Of a stretch of DNA of 64,000 nt, positions 9,161 through 17,823 are shown piece after piece. The notes below the pieces were generated by a model, which ran no database searches, was not told the DNA's origin, and worked only from the letters and a program-made list of their open reading frames with translations. Position 1 is the first letter of the stretch. The number at the start of each line of letters is the position of its first letter. Both the position numbers and the translations under genes were made by a program. Origin of the DNA: Burkholderiaceae bacterium (GTDB lineage: Bacteria > Pseudomonadota > Gammaproteobacteria > Burkholderiales > Burkholderiaceae_C); assembly GCA_024235855.1 (NCBI GenBank), contig JACKLN010000001.1, positions 1 through 64,000 of the forward strand, written 5' to 3'.

Positions 9161-10612
9161 TCAGAACGGGTAGTGCGCCGGCTCGCCCTGCACGGTGATC
9201 CAGCGCAATTCGGTGAATTCGTCGATGGCGGCCGTGCCGCCGAAGCGGCCGTAGCCGCTGGCCTTGACGCCGCCGAAGGGCATCTGCGGCTCGTCGTGCA
9301 CGGTGGCGGCGTTGACGTGGCAGATGCCGGAGTCGATCTGGCGTGCCACGGCCAGCGCGCGCACCACGTCGCGGCCGAAGACCGCGGCAGCGAGGCCGTA
9401 GTCGTTGTCGTTGGCCACGGTGACGGCCTCCTCCACCGAGTGCACGCGCACCACGCCCACCACGGGGCCGAAGCTCTCGTCGCGGTAGAGGCGCATGGCC
9501 GGCGTCACGTGGTCCAGCAGCGCCGGCTGCATCACCGTGCCCTCGGCCTCGCCACCGGCCACCAGCACCGCGCCCTTGGCCATGGCGTCGTCGATCATGC
9601 TGCGCACGCGGTCCACCGCGTCGCGGTCGATCATCGCGCCGAGCACGCAGCCTTCGCTGCCGGGCACGCCGGCACGCAGTGTGCGCACCTTGGCGGCGAG
9701 CTTCTCCACGAAGGCGTCGGCCACGCTGGCGTCCACCACCAGGCGCTCGGTGCTCATGCAGATCTGGCCCTGGTTGGCGTACGCGCCGAAGGCCGCGGCC
9801 TGCACCGCGGCGTCCAGGTCGGCGTCGTCCAGCACCACCATCGGCGCCTTGCCACCGAGTTCCAGCAGCGCGCGCTTGAGGTGGCGCGCGCAGCTCTCGG
9901 CGATCAGCCGGCCCACGCGCGTGGAGCCGGTGAAGCTGACGCGACGCACCGCCGGGTGCGCGATCAGCGCGTCGACCACCGCGCGTGCATCGGCCGGCGC
10001 GTTGCTGACCACGTTCAGCGCGCCCGGGGGCAGGCCGGCGGCGCGCAGTGCCTCGGCGATCAGCCGGTGCGTCATCGGGCACATCTCGGCCGACTTCAGC
10101 ACCACGGTGTTGCCGCAGGCCAGCGGCATGGCCACCGCGCGCACGCCCAGGATCACTGGCGCGTTCCAGGGTGCGATGCCCACGCAGACGCCGGCGGGCT
10201 GCCGCACCGCCATCGCCAGCTTGTCCGGATGCTCCGACGGGATCACCTGGCCGCCGATCTGCGTGGTCATGGCCGCGGCCTCGCGCAGCATCTCCGCGCC
10301 CAGGCGCACGTTGAAGGTGGCCCACTGCGGCGACGATCCGGTCTCGCGTGCCATGGCGCGCACGAACTCGGGCGTGCGCGCCAGCAACTCGTCGGCGGCG
10401 CGGTTCAGGACCGCGCGGCGCCCCCCTGGCGGCGTGGCGGACCAGCCGGGGAACGCCGCCGCGGCGGCGCTGGCAGCGGCCTGGGCATCGGCGACCGTCG
10501 CGGCGGCGGCCACGGTGACCACCTCGCCGCGCACCGGGTCGCGGCGGTCGAACGTGGCGCCGCCGGTGGCGGGGGCGTCGCGGTCGCCGATGAGCAGGGG
10601 GGCGGTGTACAT
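9161..10612 (-). CDS. aldehyde dehydrogenase, vanillin/salicylaldehyde dehydrogenase-like
   Basis: A 483-residue aldehyde dehydrogenase of the vanillin/salicylaldehyde branch. It has N-terminal PLLIGDRDAPA and APWNAPVILG. FTGSTRVG is followed by catalytic Glu in LELGGKAP and catalytic Cys in NQGQICMSTERL. The first gene of the minus-strand operon, 29 bases ahead of the binding-protein gene, and divergent from the araC-type regulator. It probably converts an aromatic aldehyde to the acid. Having two distinct aldehyde dehydrogenases suggests two aldehyde intermediates or substrates. Confidence 0.87.
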   Translation of the reverse strand: MYTAPLLIGDRDAPATGGATFDRRDPVRGEVVTVAAAATVADAQAAASAAAAAFPGWSATPPGGRRAVLNRAADELLARTPEFVRAMARETGSSPQWATFNVRLGAEMLREAAAMTTQIGGQVIPSEHPDKLAMAVRQPAGVCVGIAPWNAPVILGVRAVAMPLACGNTVVLKSAEMCPMTHRLIAEALRAAGLPPGALNVVSNAPADARAVVDALIAHPAVRRVSFTGSTRVGRLIAESCARHLKRALLELGGKAPMVVLDDADLDAAVQAAAFGAYANQGQICMSTERLVVDASVADAFVEKLAAKVRTLRAGVPGSEGCVLGAMIDRDAVDRVRSMIDDAMAKGAVLVAGGEAEGTVMQPALLDHVTPAMRLYRDESFGPVVGVVRVHSVEEAVTVANDNDYGLAAAVFGRDVVRALAVARQIDSGICHVNAATVHDEPQMPFGGVKASGYGRFGGTAAIDEFTELRWITVQGEPAHYPF

Positions 10613-10749
10613 GGGTGGCGTCAGCGTGAGCCGCGACTGTGGCCCACGATGCCAACCCTGTTCATGTATCTTTATGGCATGCGATTGACGTTATCTGGAA
10701 TCCGGCCTCGGGAGTTTCCAGCACAGGGTCACCCCGGAGGCGCGCGTCG

Positions 10750-11664
10750 ATGAGCCCCTGGGGGTCGGCGGCGTTCTCCGGCGCGCGCGAGGTGCAGGCG
10801 CTGCGCATCGAGCCCACCCTGCACCCGCAGCGCTGGTCGCTGGAAGGCCCCGCCCCGGCCGGCGGGGGGGCGCTGTCGCGCTGCGTTCACCTGGCCAGTG
10901 GCCGTGGCCAGCTCTGGCATGCCGAAGGTGAACTGCCGCTGCGCGGCGGCGACATCGTCTGGCTGCCGGCCGGTCAGGCCCGCGCGCTGCGGGTGGATGC
11001 GGGCGCCAGCGGCCTGACCGTGGGCGTGACCGACGCCCTGCTGGCCGCCGCCGCCGGCGACCGCCCGGACGCCGCCCCGCTGCGCGCGGTGGGCACCCGG
11101 CTGGTGATGCTGGGCGGCGTGGAGCCGGCGGCGCGCGACGAACTGGTGCGGTCGCTGCAGGCCATGGAGGCCGAGGCGCGCAGCGGCGCGAGCGTGTCGC
11201 GGCCCTACCTGGTGGCGCACCTGACCCTGGTGCTGGTGGCGCTGTGGCGCCAGGCCAGCCACACCGGCGTCGAAGCGGCCGCCGCCCCAGGTCAGGGCCG
11301 CCTGCTGCGTTTCCGCCACCTGGTGGAGGCGCAGTTCCGCCACCACTGGCCGGTGGCGCGCTACGCGCAGGAGCTGACGATCTCGGCCGACCGCCTGCAC
11401 GACCTGTGCGTGCGCACGCTGGGCCGCCCGCCGCTGGCCCTGGTGCACCAGCGTGTGGTGCGCGAGGCCTGCAGCCTGCTGGCGGGCACCGACCTGTCGG
11501 TGGAGCACGTGGCGCAGGACCTGGGCTTCGGCAGCGGCAGCCACTTCAGCCGTTTCTTCCGCCGCTGGACGGGCAGCGCGCCGGGGCAGTGGCGGCGCCA
11601 GACACGCGCCCTGGCCGCGGCCGGCCGGCCGCCGGCGCCCACCAGCTACGCCGACTGGCCGTGA
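10750..11664 (+). CDS. AraC-family transcriptional regulator
   Basis: A 304-residue regulator. The N-terminal half is a cupin-like sensor (LRGGDIVWLPAGQ). The C-terminal about 100 residues carry two helix-turn-helix motifs ending in VAQDLGFGSGSHFSRFFRRWTG, the AraC signature. ATG 10750 is chosen because a strong GGAGG lies 9 bases upstream (10736–10740); an earlier in-frame start would add 37 residues with no family character. Divergent from the aldehyde/transport operon across about 140 bases, so it is the likely local activator. It ends 4 bases from the convergent acetoacetyl-CoA synthetase gene. Confidence 0.88.
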   Translation: MSPWGSAAFSGAREVQALRIEPTLHPQRWSLEGPAPAGGGALSRCVHLASGRGQLWHAEGELPLRGGDIVWLPAGQARALRVDAGASGLTVGVTDALLAAAAGDRPDAAPLRAVGTRLVMLGGVEPAARDELVRSLQAMEAEARSGASVSRPYLVAHLTLVLVALWRQASHTGVEAAAAPGQGRLLRFRHLVEAQFRHHWPVARYAQELTISADRLHDLCVRTLGRPPLALVHQRVVREACSLLAGTDLSVEHVAQDLGFGSGSHFSRFFRRWTGSAPGQWRRQTRALAAAGRPPAPTSYADWP

Positions 11665-11668
11665 GTGT

Positions 11669-13645
11669 TCAGGCCACCGTCGCCCGCCGCTGCGCGTAGG
11701 CCACGTAGGTGGCGAAGCTGCCCGGGTTGGCCATCGCATCCGGGCTGGCCACGGCCTCGGGCTGCGCGCCCAGCAGCAGCTTGCGCACCGGCAGCTCCAT
11801 CTTCTTGCCGGTGAGCGTGCGCGGGATCTCCGGCACGGGCACGATGTCGTCGGGCACGTGGCGCGGCGACGCGTCGGTGCGGATGCGGTCGCGGATGCGC
11901 GCCTTCAGCGCGTCGTCGAGTTCGGCGCCGGGTTGCAGCACCACGAACAGCGGCATGAACGACGGCTTGCCCAGGTACTCCAGGTCCACCACCAGGCTGT
12001 CGCGGATCTCCGGCAGGTCCTCCACCACGCGGTAGATCTCGGCCGTGCCCATGCGGATGCCGTGGCGGTTGATGGTGGTGTCGCTGCGGCCGTAGATCAC
12101 CGAGCTGCCGCGCTCGGTGAAGCGGATCCAGTCGCCGTGGCGCCACAGGCCCGGGTACATCTCGAAGTAGCTTTCGCGGTAGCGCTTGCCATCCGGGTCG
12201 TTCCAGAAGTACAGCGGCATCGACGGCATGGGCTGCGTGATCACGAGTTCACCGACCTCGCCGACCACGTCGCGGCCCTGTTCGTCGAAGGCGTGCGCGT
12301 CCACGCCCAGCTCGCGGCACTGGATCTCGCCCGCGTGCACCGGCAGCGTGGCGGCGCTGGAGACGAAGCCGGCGGCGATGTCGGTGCCGCCGCTGATCGA
12401 CGCCAGCCAGAGGTCGGGCTTCACCGCGCGGTAGGCCCAGCCGTAGGCGTCCTCGGGCAGCGGCGAGCCGGTGGACACCAGCGCGCGCATGGCCGACAGG
12501 TCCAGATCGCGGCCGGGCTCGAGCCCGTCCTTCATCGCCTGCAGCAGGAAGGCGGCGCCGCAGCCGAACAGCGTGGCACGGTGCTCGGCGGCAAAGCGCC
12601 ACGCGGCGTCCGGTGTCGGGTAGCCGGGGTGCCCGTCGAACAGCACCACCGTCGCCCCCATCAGCAGGCCGCCGACCAGCAGGTTCCAGACGATCCAGCC
12701 CGGGCTGCCCAGGTAGAGCATCACGTCGCCTTCGCGCAGGTCGTGCTGGAAGGCCAGTGCCTTCAGGTGCGTGAGCACGATAGCGCCCTGGCCATGCACC
12801 ATGGCCTTGGGCAGGCCGGTGGTGCCGGAGGAGTAGACGATCCACAGCGGGTGGTCGAACGGCAGGCGTGTGAACTGCAGCGGTGCGGGCGTGCCAATGG
12901 TATCGGCCCAGCGCACGGCGCCGGGCCAGGGCGGCGTGGCGTCCTCGTCCGGCGCCGGCACGTGCACCACGGCCTGCAGGCTGGGCAGTTCGCGGATCAG
13001 CTCGGCGACGAGCTCCCGGCGGTCGTGCCGCTTGCCGGCGTAGGTGGTGCTGCTGCACGCGAACAGCAGCTTCGGCTCGATCTGGCGGAAGCGGTCGAGC
13101 ACCACGGTGGCACCCATGTCGGGCGCGCAACTCGACCAGATGGCGCCGATGCTGGCGCAGGCCAGCAGCGCCACCACGGTCTCGGCGCGGCTGGGCTGGT
13201 AGGACACGACGCGGTCGCCGGCCACGATGCCCTGCGCGCGCATCCAGGCCGCCAGCGCGCCGACCTGGTCGCGCAGCTCGGCCCAGGAGACCTCGCGCGG
13301 CGGTGCGTCCTCCCGGCGCACGATCAGCGCCGGCCGGCTGTCGCTGGCCCGGCGGAAGACGTGCTCGGCATAGGACAGGCGCACGTTCGGGAACCACTGC
13401 GCGCCGGGCATCTCGCGCCGCGCCAGCACCACCGACGGGTCGCCATCGGCCTGCACGTCGAAATAGTCCCAGACGTCGCGCCAGAAGCGGTCGAGATCGG
13501 CCACCGACCAGCGCCACAGCGACTCGTAGTCGTCGAACCGCTCACCGTGCCGCTGCTGCAGCCACTGCTGGAAGTGGTGCAGCAGGCTGGCCTGCTGCTG
13601 CGCCGGCGTCGGGGTCCACATCAACTGGCCGGGCTGGACACTCAT
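11669..13645 (-). CDS. aacS: acetoacetyl-CoA synthetase (acetoacetate–CoA ligase)
   Basis: A 658-residue acyl-adenylate-forming enzyme. The N-terminal ACAS domain contains WFPNVRLSYAEHV. The AMP-binding P-loop is YSSGTTGLPKAMVHG and the adenylate motif is ISGGTDIAAGF. The C-terminal RSDTTINRHGIRMGT precedes a catalytic Lys in TLTGKKMELPV. This pattern and length fit acetoacetyl-CoA synthetase rather than acetyl-CoA synthetase. It activates acetoacetate in ketone-body or polyhydroxybutyrate turnover. Apparently a single-gene unit upstream of the YeeE-type transporter gene; not obviously linked to sulfur metabolism. Confidence 0.9.
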   Translation of the reverse strand: MSVQPGQLMWTPTPAQQQASLLHHFQQWLQQRHGERFDDYESLWRWSVADLDRFWRDVWDYFDVQADGDPSVVLARREMPGAQWFPNVRLSYAEHVFRRASDSRPALIVRREDAPPREVSWAELRDQVGALAAWMRAQGIVAGDRVVSYQPSRAETVVALLACASIGAIWSSCAPDMGATVVLDRFRQIEPKLLFACSSTTYAGKRHDRRELVAELIRELPSLQAVVHVPAPDEDATPPWPGAVRWADTIGTPAPLQFTRLPFDHPLWIVYSSGTTGLPKAMVHGQGAIVLTHLKALAFQHDLREGDVMLYLGSPGWIVWNLLVGGLLMGATVVLFDGHPGYPTPDAAWRFAAEHRATLFGCGAAFLLQAMKDGLEPGRDLDLSAMRALVSTGSPLPEDAYGWAYRAVKPDLWLASISGGTDIAAGFVSSAATLPVHAGEIQCRELGVDAHAFDEQGRDVVGEVGELVITQPMPSMPLYFWNDPDGKRYRESYFEMYPGLWRHGDWIRFTERGSSVIYGRSDTTINRHGIRMGTAEIYRVVEDLPEIRDSLVVDLEYLGKPSFMPLFVVLQPGAELDDALKARIRDRIRTDASPRHVPDDIVPVPEIPRTLTGKKMELPVRKLLLGAQPEAVASPDAMANPGSFATYVAYAQRRATVA

Positions 13646-13703
13646 TGCACGGGTCTCCTGGGGGTTCTTCTGGCGGGCAAGTATGCCCGCCGGCCAGCCC
13701 CGC

Positions 13704-14819
13704 TCAGGCCGCCGCAGTACGGTGCGGCGTGGCGGCCGCCTGCCCCGCGATCGGCTGGTCCAGCAACCCGGCCGGCCGCTGGTCGACCAGGCGGTCGGTG
13801 ATGGCCGCGGCGGCCCACATCGCGCACAGCGTGACCCAGGAGGTCATCGTGAACACCGCCGCGCCGCTGAGGCCCGCGCCCACGGCGCAGCCACCCGCCG
13901 TCATGCCGCCGAAGCCCATGGCGATGGCGCCGACGATGTAGCGGCGCATGCTGGCGCCACCTTCGAAGCCTTCGAGCTTGAGCTCGCCGAACAGCGCCGC
14001 GGCCAGGAACGAGCCCAGCACCACGCCGGGCATCAGGCCCATGTCGAAGTTGGCCGGCTTGTCGCTGACGAAGAGCACGCGCGTGAGCACCTCGGCCGAC
14101 GGGCCGGTGAAGCTCAGCGCCTGGATCGGGTGCGGATCGAAGCCCTGGCTGGCCACGCTGTAGGTGAACCACCACGCGGCGGCGATGGCCAGGCCCACGC
14201 CGACGGCACCGCCGTAGCCCCAGCCAGGCACCTTCTGCCGCCGCGCCCAGACGATGGCCGCCCCCAGCCAGACCAGGCCGAAGACGAAGGCCCCGCCATG
14301 GCCGATGCCGGTGCGCTCGATCAGGTCGCGTGCCGGACCACCGTCCACCGTCCACCAGCCGGAGATGGTCTCGCGGACGGGAGACAGCATGCCGGTCCAC
14401 GCCGACTGTGCCGCCACGGCGAAGATCAGCCCGGACATCACCGAGCGCAGGTTGCCTTGCGCCGCCAGCACCAGCAGGCGGCTGGAACAGCCGCGCGCCA
14501 GGATCATGCCCATGCCGAACAGCGCGCCGCCGATGGCCGCGCCCGACAGGCTGCCGCGGGCGGCGATCTGGCGCGCGTCGGCGGCGTCGAACCAGCCCAG
14601 CAACGACAACAGCTGCGTCGCCGTCACGGCCGTGGCAAAGGCGAACAGCCACACGGTGAGCTTTCCGCCGTGGTGGCCGCGGGCGAACTCGATCACCGCC
14701 GAGCGCAGGCAGAAGCGCGAGCGCTGGGCGAAGAAGCCGAAGGCCACGCCGACCAGCAGGCCGCCGAGCCCCAGGGTCCAGGGCTCGCCCAGCCATTCCA
14801 TGAGCGGGACGAGATTCAT
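13704..14819 (-). CDS. YeeE/YedE-family sulfur-compound transporter
   Basis: A 371-residue polytopic membrane protein with about 9–10 helices. The conserved Cys motifs of the YeeE/YedE (TsuA) family are visible: RSRFCLRS near residue 37, ARGCSS near 108, and TAGGCAVGAG near the C-terminus. Members import thiosulfate or related sulfur through Cys-lined channels. Located 88 bases downstream of the periplasmic DsrE-like gene at the end of the sox cluster, which supports a sulfur-transport role. No separate TusA/YeeD gene is adjacent. Confidence 0.85.
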   Translation of the reverse strand: MNLVPLMEWLGEPWTLGLGGLLVGVAFGFFAQRSRFCLRSAVIEFARGHHGGKLTVWLFAFATAVTATQLLSLLGWFDAADARQIAARGSLSGAAIGGALFGMGMILARGCSSRLLVLAAQGNLRSVMSGLIFAVAAQSAWTGMLSPVRETISGWWTVDGGPARDLIERTGIGHGGAFVFGLVWLGAAIVWARRQKVPGWGYGGAVGVGLAIAAAWWFTYSVASQGFDPHPIQALSFTGPSAEVLTRVLFVSDKPANFDMGLMPGVVLGSFLAAALFGELKLEGFEGGASMRRYIVGAIAMGFGGMTAGGCAVGAGLSGAAVFTMTSWVTLCAMWAAAAITDRLVDQRPAGLLDQPIAGQAAATPHRTAAA

Positions 14820-14907
14820 GTTGCCATACCTAATGGGGTACAGCGTAGCCCGCCCGGCGCTGTCGCACCTTGATGCGCGTCAGAGGCGCGTCGCCACCAG
14901 GCCCCGG

Positions 14908-15318
14908 TCAGGGCTTGATGTAGGCCGCGCCTTCCTTCTGCATCTTGGCCAGGCGCACCACGCCCGACGGCGTGAAGCCGGCGTCCTGCACGAACTGGTC
15001 CTTCTTGAGGTTGCGGTTCTTCAGCGTGATCTCGCAGATCTCGAACTTCACGCCGCGCGCCACCAGGGCCGAGACCAGCGGCGCGAACTCGCCGGCTTTC
15101 TCGTCCTTGGCACCCTCCATCAGGAAGTCCACGCCATTGGCGTGCGTGACCACGGTGATCTTGGCCGTGGGGTCCACGTCCATGTGGTTGCGGATGTTGC
15201 GCAGGCCCTTGACGGCCTGGGCCTGGGCGTTGTCGATGTGGTAGACAACCAGATCCTGGGCCTGGGCGGCCAGGGTGGCACCGGCCAGCAGGGCGGCGGC
15301 GATGAGCTTCTTGACCAT
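14908..15318 (-). CDS. periplasmic DsrE/DsrF-like family protein
   Basis: A 136-residue protein. A signal peptide (about residues 1–20, ending AQAQ) is followed by a DsrE-like fold (DLVVYHIDNAQAQ, ITVVTHANGVDFL). The ATG at 15318 is preceded by a good AGGAGACAAG ribosome-binding site. It has one Cys in the mature part (KFEICEI). Exported DsrE-like proteins are frequently encoded with sox genes and may handle sulfane sulfur in the periplasm; that role is inferred. It follows soxB by 32 bases. Confidence 0.8.
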   Translation of the reverse strand: MVKKLIAAALLAGATLAAQAQDLVVYHIDNAQAQAVKGLRNIRNHMDVDPTAKITVVTHANGVDFLMEGAKDEKAGEFAPLVSALVARGVKFEICEITLKNRNLKKDQFVQDAGFTPSGVVRLAKMQKEGAAYIKP

Positions 15319-15350
15319 GTCTTGTCTCCTGGTGGTTTGGACCAACGCGA

Positions 15351-17090
15351 CTATGCCAGCCCGGGGTTGCCGTCCACGCCGATCAGGCGCGGCAGGTTGG
15401 GCTTGCGTGCCGCCACTGTGCCCTTGGCCTTGAGCCAGGGCTCGATCACTTCCCAGACCTGCTTGTTGCCGGCCTTGGCCGCCTCTTCGGACACCGGCGC
15501 CCAGCCGGCGACCTTGTAGGTCTTGTCGGCCTCGATGGGCTTGCCGGCCAGGCGCATGTCCTGGATGCGCTTGCCCATCTCCGCACCCGGTTCGCAGGCG
15601 TAGGTCAGGCCGCCGATGCGCACCATGTCGCCGCCCTGCTGGTAGTAGGGGTCGGCGTTGAACAGGTTGTCGCAGACGTCCTCGAGCACGGTCTTGATCA
15701 TCGATCCGGGCATGTCGGTCACGGTGGCGTAGCTGTAGGTGGTGGCCACCTGGTCCATCAGCAGCTCGCGCGTGATCACGTCGCCCGGCAGCAGGCTGGT
15801 GCCCCAGCGGAAGCCGGGCGAGAACGCGATCTGTGCGTCCTGCGCCTCCATCAGCGCGTCGCAGATCAGCTGGTCCCAGCTGCCGTTGAAGTTGCCGCGG
15901 CGGTACAGCAGGCCGTCGGTGACGGCGAGCTTCTCGCCCAGCTTTGCTTCGTAGGGCGCGCGGATCTTCGTGATCAGCGCCTGCATCGCGGCATCGGCGG
16001 GCAGCATCTCGCTGAACACCGGCAGCAGCTTGTACTGCCAGCGCGCGATCTTGCCGTCCTTGACCTCGAAGTCCATCACGCCGAGGAACTTGCCGTTGCT
16101 GCCGGCGTTGGTGACCAGCGTGGTGCCGCCGGCGTTCTTCACCGGCACCGCCACCGGCACGCCGTCGTGCGTGTGGCCGCCGAAGATGGCATCGATGCCG
16201 CGCACGCGGCTGGCCATCTTCAGGTCCACGTCCATGCCGTTGTGGCTGACGACGACGACCAGCTGCGCACCCTTGCTGCGCGCCTCGTCCACCACCTTCT
16301 GCATGTTCTCGTCCTGGATGCCGAAGGTCCAGTCGGCCACCATGTAGCGCGGGTTGGCGATGGGGGTGTACGGGAAGGCCTGGCCGACGATGGCCACCGG
16401 CACGCCGGCGATCTCGCGGATCACGTAGGGCTTGAACACCGGGTCGCCGAAGTCGGCGGTCTTGATGTTCTGGGCGACGAAATCGACCTTGCCGGCGAAG
16501 TCCTTCTCGACGATCTCCTTCACGCGGTCCATGCCCAGCGTGAACTCCCAGTGGCCGGTCATCACGTCGACGGTCAGCGCCTTGCAGGCGTCGACCATGT
16601 CCTGGCCGTTGGTCCACAGCGCGGTGGCGCTGCCCTGCCAGGTGTCGCCACCGTCGAGCAGCAGCGCGCCGGGGCGGCTGGCCTTCATGCGCTTGACCAG
16701 CGTGGCCAGGTGCGCGAAGCCGCCCACCTTGCCGTAACGGCGCGAAGCGGCCTCGAAGTCCAGGTAGGTGTAGGCATGCGCCATCGGCGTGCCGGCCGGC
16801 ACCTTGGCCAGCTTGAGCAGGTGCTCGCCCACCAGGTGCGGGATCTGGCCCTTCATGTCGCCGATGCCCAGGTTCACGCTCGGCTCGCGGAAGCGGATCG
16901 GCAGCAACTGCGCGTGACAGTCGGTCATGTGCAGCAGCGAGACGTGGCCGGGGCCGGTGCCCAGCGGCTTGACGTCGTACATCGCCTCGCCGGCGGTGGC
17001 GGCGTCGGCGTCGGCCCAGCGGCCCAGGCCCATGCCGGCCACGCTGCCGGCGGCCAGCACCTGCAGGAACTCTCGCTTGCTCAGACTCAT
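15351..17090 (-). CDS. soxB: thiosulfohydrolase SoxB
   Basis: A 579-residue periplasmic enzyme that hydrolytically releases sulfate from the cysteine-S-sulfonate on SoxY. The N-terminus has a Tat-like signal with KR instead of RR (SKREFLQVLAAG). Metallophosphatase metal ligands are seen in LLHMTDCHAQLLP, DGGDTWQGSA, GHWEF and FGGHTHDG, matching the dimanganese site of SoxB. Separated from soxX by 63 bases that contain a terminator-like hairpin and an ATAAG inverted repeat, so it may have its own promoter. Confidence 0.95.
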   Translation of the reverse strand: MSLSKREFLQVLAAGSVAGMGLGRWADADAATAGEAMYDVKPLGTGPGHVSLLHMTDCHAQLLPIRFREPSVNLGIGDMKGQIPHLVGEHLLKLAKVPAGTPMAHAYTYLDFEAASRRYGKVGGFAHLATLVKRMKASRPGALLLDGGDTWQGSATALWTNGQDMVDACKALTVDVMTGHWEFTLGMDRVKEIVEKDFAGKVDFVAQNIKTADFGDPVFKPYVIREIAGVPVAIVGQAFPYTPIANPRYMVADWTFGIQDENMQKVVDEARSKGAQLVVVVSHNGMDVDLKMASRVRGIDAIFGGHTHDGVPVAVPVKNAGGTTLVTNAGSNGKFLGVMDFEVKDGKIARWQYKLLPVFSEMLPADAAMQALITKIRAPYEAKLGEKLAVTDGLLYRRGNFNGSWDQLICDALMEAQDAQIAFSPGFRWGTSLLPGDVITRELLMDQVATTYSYATVTDMPGSMIKTVLEDVCDNLFNADPYYQQGGDMVRIGGLTYACEPGAEMGKRIQDMRLAGKPIEADKTYKVAGWAPVSEEAAKAGNKQVWEVIEPWLKAKGTVAARKPNLPRLIGVDGNPGLA

Positions 17091-17091
17091 G

Positions 17092-17107
17092 ATAAGTAAC
17101 GGCTTAT
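17092..17107. promoter_or_regulatory. inverted repeat ATAAG-N6-CTTAT upstream of soxB
   Basis: The sequence ATAAGTAACGGCTTAT begins two bases upstream of the soxB ATG. The same ATAAGC core occurs upstream of soxY and soxC. It is a candidate binding site for a sulfur-responsive repressor (SoxR/SqrR-type ArsR proteins are known from other sox systems). No such regulator gene is in the window. Confidence 0.4.
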
Positions 17108-17119
17108 GTTTGAAGGCTG

Positions 17120-17142
17120 AAAAAGCCCGCCGAGGCGGGCTT
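17120..17142 (-). terminator. rho-independent terminator after soxX
   Basis: Read on the minus strand, AAGCCCGCC-TC-GGCGGGCTT is a perfect 9-bp hairpin with a 2-base loop, followed by a run of T residues. It lies 11 bases after the soxX stop and before soxB. It should terminate or attenuate soxCDYZAX transcription. Confidence 0.7.
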
Positions 17143-17153
17143 GGGTCAGCCGG

Positions 17154-17807
17154 TCACTGGTTGACCGGGGAACGCGGATCCAGTAGCAGCGACATCAGGT
17201 CGCGCATCTGCTGTTCGTTGAGCAGCCCCATGTGCCCGAAGCGCGGCATGTTGGAACAGGCCGAGTAGGCCTTGCTGTTGTAGATCTTGCCCCAGGTGTA
17301 CTGGATGATGGCCGCCACGTTGGGGTCGGTCACGTCCTTGACGCCGCGGATCTTCCCGTAGTTCCAAAGGCTCGGGCCGATGGTGCCGTACGAGATCTCC
17401 TGCTGGTCGATCTGGTGGCAGTTGTAGCAGTTGCCGCCGTTGCCCTTGGGGTCGGTGGACTTCTCGCGCCAGGTCATGCCGCGGCCGTTCTGCGCCAGCT
17501 TCTCGCCGGCGACGAAGTCGCCGAAGTACTGGCCGCCCGCGGGCCACTTGATCGTGGCCAGGTTCTGCGCCTCGATCAGCTTGGCCACGTCGGCCGGTGC
17601 GCCATCGGGCGTGGAACACGCCTTCTGACCCAGGTCCTGGTTCAGCCGGTCGACCTTGGCGATGCCCTGGTCGCGGAACGACGACTTCATCATCGCCTGC
17701 ACCTGCGCATCGATGCTGCCGCCGGAACCCCCGCCGCTGGCGCAGCCGGCCAGCAGCACCACCGCGGCGGCCGTGCCGCCGACGATCTTCCACGTCTTGC
17801 TCTTCAT
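17154..17807 (-). CDS. soxX: cytochrome c SoxX, predicted lipoprotein
   Basis: A 217-residue monohaem cytochrome. The haem motif is CYNCH at residues 127–131, and a candidate Met ligand lies in NMPRFGHMG (residues 187–193). The N-terminus ends in a lipobox (LLAGC, Cys22), predicting a lipid-anchored SoxX rather than the usual soluble one. The N-terminal extension before the haem domain is longer than in classical SoxX. With SoxA it forms the c-type cytochrome that couples thiosulfate to SoxY. ATG 17807 starts the signal sequence. Confidence 0.9.
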   Translation of the reverse strand: MKSKTWKIVGGTAAAVVLLAGCASGGGSGGSIDAQVQAMMKSSFRDQGIAKVDRLNQDLGQKACSTPDGAPADVAKLIEAQNLATIKWPAGGQYFGDFVAGEKLAQNGRGMTWREKSTDPKGNGGNCYNCHQIDQQEISYGTIGPSLWNYGKIRGVKDVTDPNVAAIIQYTWGKIYNSKAYSACSNMPRFGHMGLLNEQQMRDLMSLLLDPRSPVNQ

Positions 17808-17823
17808 GTGCGTGCTCCCCCGC

